From Dissophora ornata (taxonomy: Eukaryota > Mortierellomycota > Mortierellomycetes > Mortierellales > Mortierellaceae), in the NCBI GenBank assembly GCA_025201705.1, contig MU616702.1:1-53143 (forward strand): 53,143 bases of DNA, read 5' to 3'. A model generated the notes under the pieces. It was not told the DNA's origin. It made no database searches and saw only the letters and a list, made by a program, of their open reading frames with translations. Position numbers and translations under genes: made by a program. Positions 10,542 to 21,586 of this stretch are shown here, one piece after another; positions within the stretch are counted from its first letter, which is position 1, and the number at the start of each line of letters is the position of its first letter.

Positions 10542-10547
10542 AATAAA
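10542..10547 (+). terminator. AATAAA polyadenylation signal of microprotein 2
   Basis: Canonical hexamer 68 nt after the stop codon, on the coding strand. Confidence 0.45.
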
Positions 10548-10732
10548 AAAAACTAGTCAAAGAACTCAAACAACATCACACGACGGACACTCCAAAGAGA
10601 TGTCATGTAACACACGAAGTTCAGTTACTTGGGATGATGACTTTGGATCACTGAAGATATCTGGGGTTTATTCATATTTGGATGTATAGCGGGAGTGACG
10701 CAGGGTATGTAGGGTGTAATGGATCTGGAGAC

Positions 10733-10921
10733 CTAGCATCGGCTAATGGCGTAAGCCATGGACGAGATCTTGAATTTTGATACGGGTGCTCTCGGTGTAG
10801 TGGAGACTTGTTTGCTCTAGCTATTACGACCTTCCTGGGGTGTCGAGGAACGCGGGCTTGTCGACGCGACGGCCTTACTGGCCCAGAGGTGGACTTGTTT
10901 GGAGACCGAAAAGATTGCCAT
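10733..10921 (-). pseudogene. Microprotein family member 3, interrupted by one stop
   Basis: From ATG at 10921 the frame reads MAIFSVSKQV, then AVASTSPRSS as in copy 1. It meets a TAG at 10817-10819 (codon 35), then continues in the same frame to the family signature FKISSMAYAISRC and a TAG at 10733-10735. Both ends of the family are therefore present with a single internal stop. No intron of credible length removes the stop. It is either a recent pseudogene or a read-through or truncated product of 34 residues. It is convergent with copy 2 and divergent from copy 4. Confidence 0.6.
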
Positions 10922-11375
10922 GGTGATCTATGAGTTATTGATGGAAATATGGATCTGCGAAGAATAGAGCGAGAGAGCATCCTCTTCCCCTCTCTCTCCA
11001 GTAGCATTGAGTCAGTACCTCTCACAGATGACTGACGACAAAACAAAATAGCTCCCGTCGAGACAGTTTTCTCAATATGGTACCGTCGTGCTCGTTCGAC
11101 ACGCCATGCCCGTTTTTAAGCTCTCAATTGACAATACAAGAGTCGCCAGCGCCGCAGTATATACTTAGAACTGTAAATTAAGTGGATAGGGTGTACGGGG
11201 TGCCCGATTGACTTGCGATGGCGTCCTCCGCGGCTATGAAATTCTGACTCAGGAATATCCCCATCGGTCCTTTCCGATGGCGAGAAGAGTTGCGTGAACA
11301 CCGCAGCGCAGCACAACGTGGGTGTCCGGGGTCGAATTGAAGGTGGCCACGCCTGGCATCTTTAAAAAAGATACA

Positions 11376-11382
11376 TATAAAA
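11376..11382 (+). promoter_or_regulatory. TATA box candidate for microprotein 4
   Basis: TATAAAA about 140 nt upstream of the expected start of copy 4, matching the arrangement of copy 2. Confidence 0.35.
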
Positions 11383-11517
11383 GAATCGGAGGTATCGCCT
11401 GGGAAAGGCCACCCATCAACCAACAACAAAAGTACTGAACAGAAGCGACAACCTCTACTAGCAACCGCTTCACATCGCTTCATTGCCACCATACACATAT
11501 CTCTCACATCAATCAGG

Positions 11518-11712
11518 TTGCCAGTTTTCTCCTTCGTCAAGTCAACATCCTCGACATTCCTGATTTCACCAGCGTCAGGCGAATACGCGTTGATCCAGGA
11601 CAAGGACAAGGACAAGGACAAGGACAAGGACAGGAAGAGCAAGTCAAATACGCGTCCGGCACCCTCGGATTTTAGGGTGTCGGCCATGGCTTATGTGGCC
11701 AGCCGATCCTGA
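11518..11712 (+). CDS. Microprotein family member 4, no ATG (possible pseudogene)
   Basis: The frame aligns with copy 2 along its whole length. The N-terminal segment is PVFSFVKS, then an ALI segment, an Asp-Lys repeat, a Lys/Ser stretch, and the end PSDFRVSAMAYVASRS. Where copy 2 has ATG this copy has TTG (11518-11520), and no in-frame ATG lies in the leader back to the TATA. Possible explanations are loss of the start codon, a non-ATG start, or a short upstream exon joined at the CAG just before it. The Asp-Lys expansion comes from AAGGAC repeats. Function unknown; expression is doubtful. Confidence 0.5.
   Translation: MPVFSFVKSTSSTFLISPASGEYALIQDKDKDKDKDKDRKSKSNTRPAPSDFRVSAMAYVASRS
11596..11632 (+). 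repeat. GACAAG hexanucleotide repeat
   Basis: Five to six tandem copies of the hexamer, coding Asp-Lys dipeptides in microprotein copy 4. They are absent from the other three copies. Confidence 0.85.
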
Positions 11713-12202
11713 GCCCGTACGACCTCTTGTTGACAGCTCTGCACACGTCCGCATTTAAGGTATTGCCGCATGTCTGCTGGTATGCAATACCGTGGGGAAG
11801 GAGTAGCTTGCCCAGTTGATTTATTTCCACACAGGGCTCACTACTCGACAGGGCCTTCCTCCCTTGATTCCACAAGGAATGAAGTGACTGCGTGTGGACT
11901 GGTGGACAAGGGAAACGGTCGCAGCTCTCTTCTGTTACCATGGTCCAGGTTGATGCATCGGCTCTTCTCGCTTTCGACTCATCTCCATCTTGTAGCCCTT
12001 CATTCCTCTCTCCCTTTCACTATTCGCTCTTTCCCACTTGCATTGATCCGCCACGGATAGTAGCGTGGCACACCTAATAAAAAACCTTAGACCGACCTTT
12101 ACACAACCCCTTTTTTCACACCTCCAACCCCACACCGTTTGAAATTGCACATCTCAGTCAAGTCCATCCCCTCTACACCCAGATTCGATCCAGCTGGTTG
12201 CC
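11713..12202. other. Promoter-like region upstream of the RalGAP gene
   Basis: No gene supported. An AATAAA (12076-12081) follows copy 4. The stretch 11980-12150 is C/T-rich like other upstream regions here and leads directly to the ATG at 12203. Confidence 0.45.
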
Positions 12203-15200
12203 ATGGACCCCCATGGCCCCACCAAACAACACCCATTTGACGACTTCGACCATGTGATGTCCATGCATCCGAATCGCGAGGTCGACTCGTCTGACCCCAC
12301 TGCCGATACCGCCGCCCCTGGACCAACAACGGTCGTAACCACCCCATCCGCGATCTTGGTGTCTTCACCCCCTCCGCTCTCGAGCGAATCGTCCTCAAGC
12401 ACCATCAGCACCAGTGGTACTATCAGCACGTTTGCATCGGCGCAGAGCACCTACAGCCCTGCAACGACTAGTCGTCATCATCATAACTTCGCTCAGCATG
12501 CAGCTCTCTCCTCGCAAGGTCCCCCCGTAGCCCCGCTCCAGACCTCGACCACGAGTCTTGCGACCAGTGCAGCTGCTCGATTCAGTCAGGCCTTCTCACC
12601 TTTGCTCTCTTCTCGACGCAAGTCGGCAGCAATCGATATACCCTCGACGCCTGACGGCCACAAGTTCTTCTTATCTTTACTCTCCGGCTCAGCCCACGCC
12701 AACTCTGGATCCTTTCATGGTTCAATTAATGAGGGTGGCCTAGCAGCGAACCATAGCCAGGAGCATTTGAGTAGCCATCATCAACAGCAGTCCAGCAGTA
12801 GTAGTAACATCAACCATTTTGAGAACAACTTCAGCAAGATGACGTCCTTCAGCTCTCCACGATCCACGAATCGGTCGCGAAAGACCCATCCTGGAGGGAT
12901 TGCGCATCCGCCAGAGGATTCCGGTTATGGGCCGTATGCAACACCCCCTCATACGGCAACGGCTTTCCACGCTGGATTGCCATCGCATTTCGGAATGGGG
13001 CCATCGAGCAGCCAAAATCGGGACCATCATCATGATACAGGGCACAAAGACGGGAAGGGAGGCATGATCGGTAGCGGATCCTCATCGCCGGCTGAGAAAG
13101 CTCTGAAGAAAGCAAAGGCGTTCTTTGACGAGAAGCAGAAGCCAAAGACTCGTGCTGCATCACTATGGACATTCCTTGGTAAAATGAATGAGATTATGAC
13201 ATTTTGATGCCGGTTTGAAGAATCAGCTTTCTTATCCTGTTGTTTTAAATTGCACCTTCAAAAAAAAACGGATAGATGCGACATCGGAATATGACCATGT
13301 AAAGTTCTTCCAGGAACATGCCGATCAGGTCTTCACGGTCACGCACGACTCATTCTGGCATCAAGTTAACAAATTCAAGCAAAAGCCCGACCGCAACAAT
13401 GGGCTGCAGAGCAAGGAGGTGCTTGGAGTCCAAAAGACATTGCTTATCCTCCGCCTCATCTTTTTATATCTGCCTGAACGGATGAAAAATGGTTGGTGCC
13501 GGCGACCCATTGGTGAGTGAACGATTTCATTATTTCAGGTTGCACTTGAAATTAAAAACAACTTTCTCTAACCGAGGGCATAAATTTGCTCGATTTTTTT
13601 TATTAGCCAACATGCTGGCGCAAGTGCTTTGTCACAAAAACCATCCTCGGATCCGTATCTTTGGATTCCGATTGTTGTTGCTGTGGATCAACGATCAGAC
13701 GGTCGAATACCCCGAGGCAATATACCTGTTCTCGAACGCCGTCTCCCTCGATCTGTTTATATCCGACGGAGAAGAAGACCTATCGGTTGATCACGCAAAT
13801 AATTCCCAGACAAGACTGCCGCTCTTGAGCACCACTAGTGTGGGACGTAAAAGTGCGAAGCAAGTCTCACAGTATTTTGAAGCCAACATCAATCTCAACC
13901 AGGAACTATTGCAATGTAAAGTGGCCATCAAGTATCTTTCTGTCCCTATGTGTATTCCGCGACCCTGGCAGCTATCGCCATGCAATGTTAGCCCGTGGGG
14001 CTCATTCTAACCTTGCCAGGATGTTCTCCATTGCCTTTTTCTCTTTTAGCCGATGGTCCCCCAATCTGCCCGAACCCATCGCAACCGACATTTCAGGATA
14101 GCATCCAGTTACTCCAGATATTTTTGGGAAATATTGTCCGCATGGCTTATGTAGCTGCAGGATCCACACCGCCACCGGGGGAGCTGGAATCGATCAACTC
14201 GCACTATCCGCTCGAAGCAGATGGTGCGAGTAGCGATGGAATCGCTGTGGGGTTTGGAATTGACGCGGGAATGGCGGCAGCAAGGTTCATGTTTGATATT
14301 ATCAAGAAGTATTACCTCGTCAAGGTTTTCCCTGAGTGCGCTAGGAGTCTGAATCTGATCAGAGACGAAGGAAAAGGTATGAGAGGAAAGAAGGGAAACC
14401 ACCAGGATAAAGGAGAGATGGTTGACCGATATTTTCCTCTTCAGGACACTCATTTCTGACAATCTGCTTTGCATTTTTTATTTCGCGTGAACATTTAGAG
14501 TTTGGATATAAGAGATGTCCACCAACGATCTTGAGGACGATCATTAGTTTTGTGATCCAATACTGTCTCGACAGCAACGAATTCAACTCCCCTCAGACCC
14601 ACACCTCCCCTGCCACCCCCATTCTCAAATCCATAGTCTATTCCTCGGAGGCCAATCGAGAGATCATTCACGAGATTGTTCGTCAGGGATTGAGTTTGCC
14701 GGGAGGACACCCTCAGTACAAGGACATTATCCGTGGTGCAGTCCACATTGTTGGTGTCTGGTGTCTCAGCAGTGAAGAGGAACGACCAATGTTTTTGCGA
14801 AGCCCCGTCAACCGATCCCATCAAGCCCCCTCCAGCGTCTCTATAGCCTCGCTCGGTAGCCAGGACTCAGTAGTTTCACAGCAAGGACCATCGTCACAAC
14901 AGGGTTCTAGTGCTGTTGCTGGTAGTACCGGCAGCGCAACTCCTACGATTGAGCCGTATCCGACTGCCAACTCATTCCTGCAACGATATTTCCAGCTTTT
15001 GACAAATGTCTTTGCAGAAAACCCACTAGTGTTGCAGGACCTGGGATCGAATTCCTCGTCAGAGGCGTTGGGATCGCTTGGGAACCATGTGAAATTGGAC
15101 ACTGATGCATTACTCCATCTGTACAAGGATATTATTGGTCTGTTCAGGGCGATCTTAGCGCGGGGCCAAATTGAGATGGACACGAGGAGTTGGGAGGTGC

Positions 15201-18200
15201 TGTTGGGGTCCCTATTAGAGATCCAGCGTAGGATCGTGGGTTTGCATGAGAAACTGTCGTCAATCATGTCCCCAGCCGCGGTCGATGACCTGCTTTCGGT
15301 TGTTATTGAGGTATGCAAAACTTGATACAGGTCATCTTCAGATCTCGATTAAATATGGATCTCGAGGAACGTTACTGATACTTGCCGTTTATTTTAATTT
15401 TTGCCTCGTAGACTGTGTTGTGCGCTCATTCGAGATGTCCAAACGTATCGGACGCACAGTGGGTAGCGCTGAGGAAGACGGTAACCGAGGGGCTGCGCCA
15501 CCCTCAGACCGTCGCTCAATGGGCTGTAGGTGAAATTCTTGATCCTCGTATCATAGACAAGCGCGCTGTATGTTATTCCGGGATATGTTTTTAACACGTT
15601 TCTCTATCCCGATTTCTTTTCACAGAAATGCTCCGTCCGACTTACCCATGTCCTCTCTCACGAAGTCTTCCAGGTGGATCTGGACGCGCCTACATCTTCG
15701 CGACCCACACAAACATCAGCCTCTGTAACCCGACACTCCCGCAAGATGTCCGACAAGTTCCGACATTCACGTTTTCATTCCTCAAAACAAGATAACCCGA
15801 TGCGTCATTCTATTGGAGGAGAATTGTTGTCGTCGCAGGGGATAGCCTACCCGCATTCAAGTCATATTCACCACCAGACCTATCCTCTCGCAGGCGTAAA
15901 CCATATACAGGACCGATCATCGTCTTCGCGTCGCGCCAATAGCGTGCATTATGAACAAGCTAAACAGGGCGGTGGTGCTTCAGGTGGCGGAGTAAATCTG
16001 ATGACTGTGAGCGGTGGGGGAGGTGGTGGTGGTAGCATGGGCAGTGGTTCTGGTGGCAATGGTGGAGGAGGTGGCGGCGGTACTGGCGGGACCCAGACGT
16101 ACTTAGGATTCTTGCCAGCTCGAGAGATGGGCCTGGGACGGATTGATATCGGAGAAGTGGATGAGGATGAAATGTACGACCATGTTGGCACGCATATTTC
16201 AGCATTGACTGAAACATTGGAAACAAATGATGAAAAGGTACAGCGGTGTACAGTAGCTGGCGTTGTTGCGATACGACTTGACGGTTGATGTCTATTGAGA
16301 CTAATATTTTCCTTTTTCTTCTTCTCTTTGTAGCTGCTTTCGCGCGCATCCTCACTTTCGTTCCATGGTCCCGACAGCTTACATCTGGATCCTATGGTGG
16401 AGCGCTTATCCTCACTGTATGGCCTTTTTGCAGCACCAGAGTTTGTAAATATCTCTATGAAGGGTCGCTTTGCAGAGAACATCCTATCAGTCTGGAAGAA
16501 CATTGTTTGCTCGATCGGCAACCCAAACGACATTCAGGTATTTTTTTTTCTTTCATCTCGCGATATTCAATGCTCTCATTTTGCTTCCATGATACGTGCA
16601 TTGAACATCTCTTTTGTTTTTTTTTTGTTAAATCTCGACTTATCCCGTATACACTTTTAGATTCCACTTGTCAAGACGGAAGTAATGCTCTGTCTTATCG
16701 ATATCTGGGACTTATTGAACCAGACAAGAGCTGCTCAGTCCATTAACGCAACTCTGATTCCGCCGCTATACGACTTTGCGCCGTGGTTCTTTGAGGCAGC
16801 CAAGAGCAGTAGCGATGGTGGTGTGGGTCTGCCAGCAATCTATGGAGGGCTCTGTCGGATGATGAGCCGACGATATGATCAAGACTTTGATCCAGAGTAC
16901 TATCAGATGTTTTACGCCAGCGTCATCCAGGGTCTGCAAATCGAGGATTCCATGATTGGACACTCGATCCTTGCAAACAGCAGTCGATTGTTCACACTGT
17001 CGCTTCCTGGGAGCCATGTCCTGGTTATTCCGTACTTGAATGCCATCCGACAAATGTTGCTCAAGGACGGACACTTGAGAGACGGAGTGAAGCATTTTAT
17101 CAGAAAGCAGGCCATCGCGATCCTATGCTCTGTCACCATGCTCTTTTACGATTTCGCTCATCAAAACCACGACCAGAGGTTCTCTCACATCAACAAGGAA
17201 TCAACAAATGAGCAAGACCCTACTTATATGAACGGGGAGCTGTTGCCGCAAAAGCTGACATTCACCCGGCTCGTCCTGGATCTGACATCCGCCGAGGCCA
17301 ATGTGAAGTCTCTGGGCAAGTTCTGGGATACGCACAGCATGCTGATTCAGCTTTGCGGCATGCTTGTGGTGAACGAATGGAGCTCGAGTCTGGAAACTTG
17401 TGATATTGGACTGGAGAGCGAGTTGTTGTCATTGGTGTTAGATCATCTGTACTGGACAGAGGCCAGTATTGTCCAGAGCGCGGTCGAGGTGATTACAACA
17501 CTTGCAGGCATGTACCAGGACCACGAGGACAACGGTTGGGTATGTAAACAACAACAACAACAAAAAGACATGGTTGATTATCGACACTGTACTGATATGT
17601 TGTTTACCACCTTACTTTGTATGAATTATTCAGATCATTCTTGAAATGGTTCTCTCGCATCTTCTGAGCGCCCTGCAAGAACATCTAAAGTTGTTCCAGA
17701 GCGATACGCGACGAGGAACCACAATCGCATCATTCTACCGCTGTCTAGTCGAATGGCTGATGGTGATCCCTGCAAGGATTTTTTCAGAAACAGAGCTTTC
17801 AAAATGGGTCTTTGAGCTTATTGAGGTCGGACTCCACTGCGCACCTGATTCTACAGGAGAGAATGAGCGCAAGCGTGCCCTTCAGGCTGCCAGGCAACAA
17901 CAGCAACAGCAGCTACCGCAGCTACAGCATCATCAGCAAAGGATGAATAGAAAGCGAGGACCCAGTTTCAAGTACACAGGCAAGACGATTCATCAGCATC
18001 ATCGGGTCATGAACAACACAGGACCCTTAGTTGATGCGGAGGTTGAACAGCAGGTGGTGAAGGAGGCGGCCGAGGCGACTTTGATCCACCTAGTTCATTT
18101 TATGAACAATATTCCTTCAATGTACGGATCTGACCGTGCCCTGGTCACCATGGGCATGGATTCCGGCAACGGTAACAAGGATCTAAATGAACAGCAGCAG

Positions 18201-21200
18201 GGCGCCAACAAGAGGGACAGTGGCATCGAAACCCAAAAGGTTTTTGCGCTAAACGACTCGATCCTGATCACGCTCGAGGAAGTCCCAACCTCGGGACCTA
18301 CGATGGGACCGTTTCATCGAACCCGGGTCGTTATCCGGGACGAGACTGGCCGGTATGCTTGGGATTCTGAGATCTTTTACAGAGAGATGCTGCATGTGGA
18401 GGAAGTCGTCGGTAGACCACGGTCAGTACAGCGAGTTGGATCAAGATTGAGTGGCATTGGTATCGGCGGATCGGCCCCCAGACGACGCAAAAAGGAGTTG
18501 GCCAGTCAGCTCATTTGGCGAGAGGGCGTTAAAATCAAGAACGATGAAGAACATGGCAACAAGCCCAGAATCGTCTCATCTGTGTCCACCAACTCTATGC
18601 ATTCTTCTTCTCAATTCGGAAACACCAGTTCACCGAGTATGGAAGCGCTACTGTGGGATGGATCCTCATCGAAAAGTGATGGCGATATGCTGGATCAACT
18701 GCTGCACTATATTGGCGACAAGCATCCCGATTGTTTGTTCGATGGCAAGACTCCCCTGAACCAGCTCAATAACGGTATGGCACTTTCCACAGAATCCAGG
18801 GATAATGCCAGCTACCCCAGCAGTAGTGACAGGAATGTCAACAACGGCAACCGCAACGGGTCTGGTGGTAACAATGGGTCTACCAGCAAGAGGTCGACCA
18901 TTGATTTTGAACTGGACAGACATGTTCAGGAAGAAAACTATTATACCCGGATCTCAGACCCCCAGGCGCGAGCCTGGTATGATAAGCTGGTTGAGTGGCG
19001 ATCAAGTCTTATTCAGTCAGATGATGATGATGATGCTGATGAGTACCATGGATCCAACACGCTCATGTCTTTGGTTGTCAACGCGAATTGGAACGCATCC
19101 ACCCCTTCTTCACCCTCTGCAGAGAGGCAGCAGTACCCCCAACAGCAAGATGAGAAAGGCTCTAGAGATTCGAGTTCTTCTGGGCAAGCAGAAGGTGAAG
19201 ATCACACTGCACCTTACAATCGAGCAAAGCATGATTCTGGAAGGAGAGTTCGACATGACAACCTACAAGAGATTCATGAAGAAGCGGTTGGTTTCAACCG
19301 TGACCACAGTTCCCAGGGACCTGATCGTATTCCGCCAAGAAGCTCCTCCTTGGTCGAAGACTTCCAGTACAGGAACAGTGAAGACAGCCAGAGAGAGGTC
19401 CTAGGCACGAGCTTACTCAAAGAGGACGCTACCAACATGGCCAAGGCTTTCCAACCCGTACTGCCACCTGAACCCGAGCGACCTCTGGATAGTTATCAGC
19501 ATAGTCGACTGTTGTTGAGTCACCTGGGGCTCTTGTGCTTTGACCGATTCCAAGAACACAACTTTGTACTGCTAAACCACTCTGCATTACTAGACAGGGA
19601 GCTGAAGAGTCTGGACAAGAAATCTGGGCGGGAGACGTTCAAAATTGCAATCCTCTATGTCGGACAGGGCCAGGAGGGCGAGCAGGTGATCCTGCGCAAC
19701 TCGAAGGGTAGTGCAACATATAACCAATTTGTCCATGATTTGGGATGGGAAGTTGAGTTGGCGGACCATGCCGGGTATTTGGGCGGACTTGAGCGGAATG
19801 GGTCGAATGGCCAGTCGACTATGTATTATTGCTCCTCGACACTAGAGGTCATCTTTCATGAAGTCGTTCGGATGCCAACAGAGCCTAGCGACCCGCGCCA
19901 GGTCAAAAAGGTAAACAAACACAGCAGCTCCTTATCGCACAGCTCTTGTGTTTCTTCGACACAAATAGTCCATATTTTAACTTTCTGGTGGCGGGTGTCT
20001 ATAGAAACGTCATGTCGGAAACGACCATGTCCATATTGTCTGGTCTGAGCACTCTAGAGCCTACGATCGCAACACCATCGGCGGGGATTTCGGAAACGTA
20101 ATCATTGTCCTCACTCCCATCCCGAATCTCAAAATCGAAGAGGATGGACAGCTGAATATTGGTCGGGGTCAACAGCAACAAGCCATAACAGCGTCCAGGA
20201 ACGACCGTTCCAGCATGGTCTCTGTTGAGGTCATTCGGGATACGAACTTGCCCGTCTTTGGTCCTCTGGTCGACGGCATGGTCGTCCCCATGTCTCAACT
20301 CGGAAGACTGGTTCGACAAACCGCAATCCATGCGGCACGGCTCGCGACAGCCCCGCCGCCTCTCCCACCAACACCTCCGTCCGCAGGTCTTTTTAGTTCC
20401 GCTAATGGTCCAGGTTTAGGTGCCGTTGTAGGCGGTATGAATGGGTCTGGAGGCGGTGTAGGTGGCGCTGGTGGTGCCTCTGGAGGCGGTGGCGGTGGTC
20501 ATGCAGGAGCGACTGGCTCCACTACCTCCGGTGTAGGTGTTGGAGGCGCGAGTGGTGGAAGTGGACAGCTAGGTCATCGAACAAGTGTTTACCAACCTGC
20601 TCCTGGATCGATGATCAATTCTGCGATGCAAGGACATCAGTATCATTTGTCAAACCCTGCAATTCATACCGGATCGGTCTCTGCAGGAGGAGGAGTTCTT
20701 GCTCCAACAAGTGGGTCGTTTGGAGCGGGTCATGGCAACTATGAACATACCAATCCCACAACACCGGCGGCCACATCAGCGCCATCGCTACCAGCCACGG
20801 CTGCAGCAGCGGTTCCCGGCACGAGTGCGCTATTGACAACCAGTATCACTAGTCTAGTGAATGTTGGTAGCGGCCCTAAAGCTGCATCAGTCTCTTCGCT
20901 GCACAGCAACTCAGGCAGTGCCAATGGTGGGATCAGCACGAACAGCAGTAATGCATCTGGTGGTGGCGGAACAAGTCTATTACCAGGGGGTGGCAACGGT
21001 GGCGCCGTCAACGGCATAGCTTCCGCGTCTGTTGGAGGACCAGGAGGGTCAGTATCAAGTGTGGTTAATAGTTCGAACGCGACACAGACACAAAGCCACC
21101 ATCAACAGCAACAGTATGTGCAGCATCAACAGCCATATCAGCAACAGGTGCAATCATCATCGATGGCAGGACAAACTTCCTCCGCAAGTGCAACAGTGTC

Positions 21201-21384
21201 ATCTGCATTATCAGCCTCGATGGGTGTAACCCATAGCGCACACCCGTTCAAACTACGTGCGTCGGCGATCGAGCTGATATCGAGGCGCCACAAGATCGAG
21301 AAATGGACCTTCCAGCAGTTCATGGAGCAAGTCTTTGGATACTCGAACACCCAACAGTACCCGCATCACTCTCGGAGCCTTTGA
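12203..21384 (+). CDS. RalGAP-alpha-like GTPase-activating protein
   Basis: Eleven exons: 12203-13178, 13276-13512, 13607-13915, 14050-14376, 14499-15310, 15412-15525, 15626-16237, 16334-16537, 16661-17539, 17634-19910, 20005-21384. They total 2708 residues; the human alpha subunit has about 2040. It should stimulate GTP hydrolysis by a Ral/Rheb-type small GTPase, probably with a beta subunit. After a Ser-rich start, helical-repeat segments match the family (EYDHVKFFQEHADQVF, FGFRLLLLWIND, and QWA near the end of exon 6). The Rap/Ral GAP domain begins near 2158 (FKIAILYVGQGQ). The catalytic Asn thumb is N2255 in KRHVGNDHVHIVWSEH. That motif is split by the last intron, so exon 11 starts at KRHVGN. 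An insertion of about 285 Gly/Ser/Gln residues (about 2375-2660) separates the GAP core from its conserved last helices (WTFQQFMEQVFG). RalGAP is preferred over TSC2 because of the HIVWSEH and FGPLVDG segments. Confidence 0.88.
16010..16092 (+). repeat. GGT/GGC glycine tract
   Basis: Simple repeat encoding a Gly/Ser run in exon 7 of the RalGAP-like gene. Confidence 0.8.
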
Positions 21385-21586
21385 TTTATTTTTCATAGTA
21401 ATCGTAATCGTAATAGTAATATCGTAATAACAAATGTGACATCAAGTAACGCACGCGGGGGGAATATGTGCCATATTTATTGTGATGTATGGAAACAACA
21501 TAAGCAACCAAAATGAAGATGCCCGCTAATTTACATCCTTCTGCTCTCCAACGATTCTCTCTCCAGCTCTCTCTCTCTTTTTCTTT

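Noticed and set aside
15526..15567. Longer exon 6 of the RalGAP gene using a donor at 15568
   Set aside because: The donor at 15526 gives spacing that matches the animal protein in this segment, while the longer form adds 14 residues with no counterpart.
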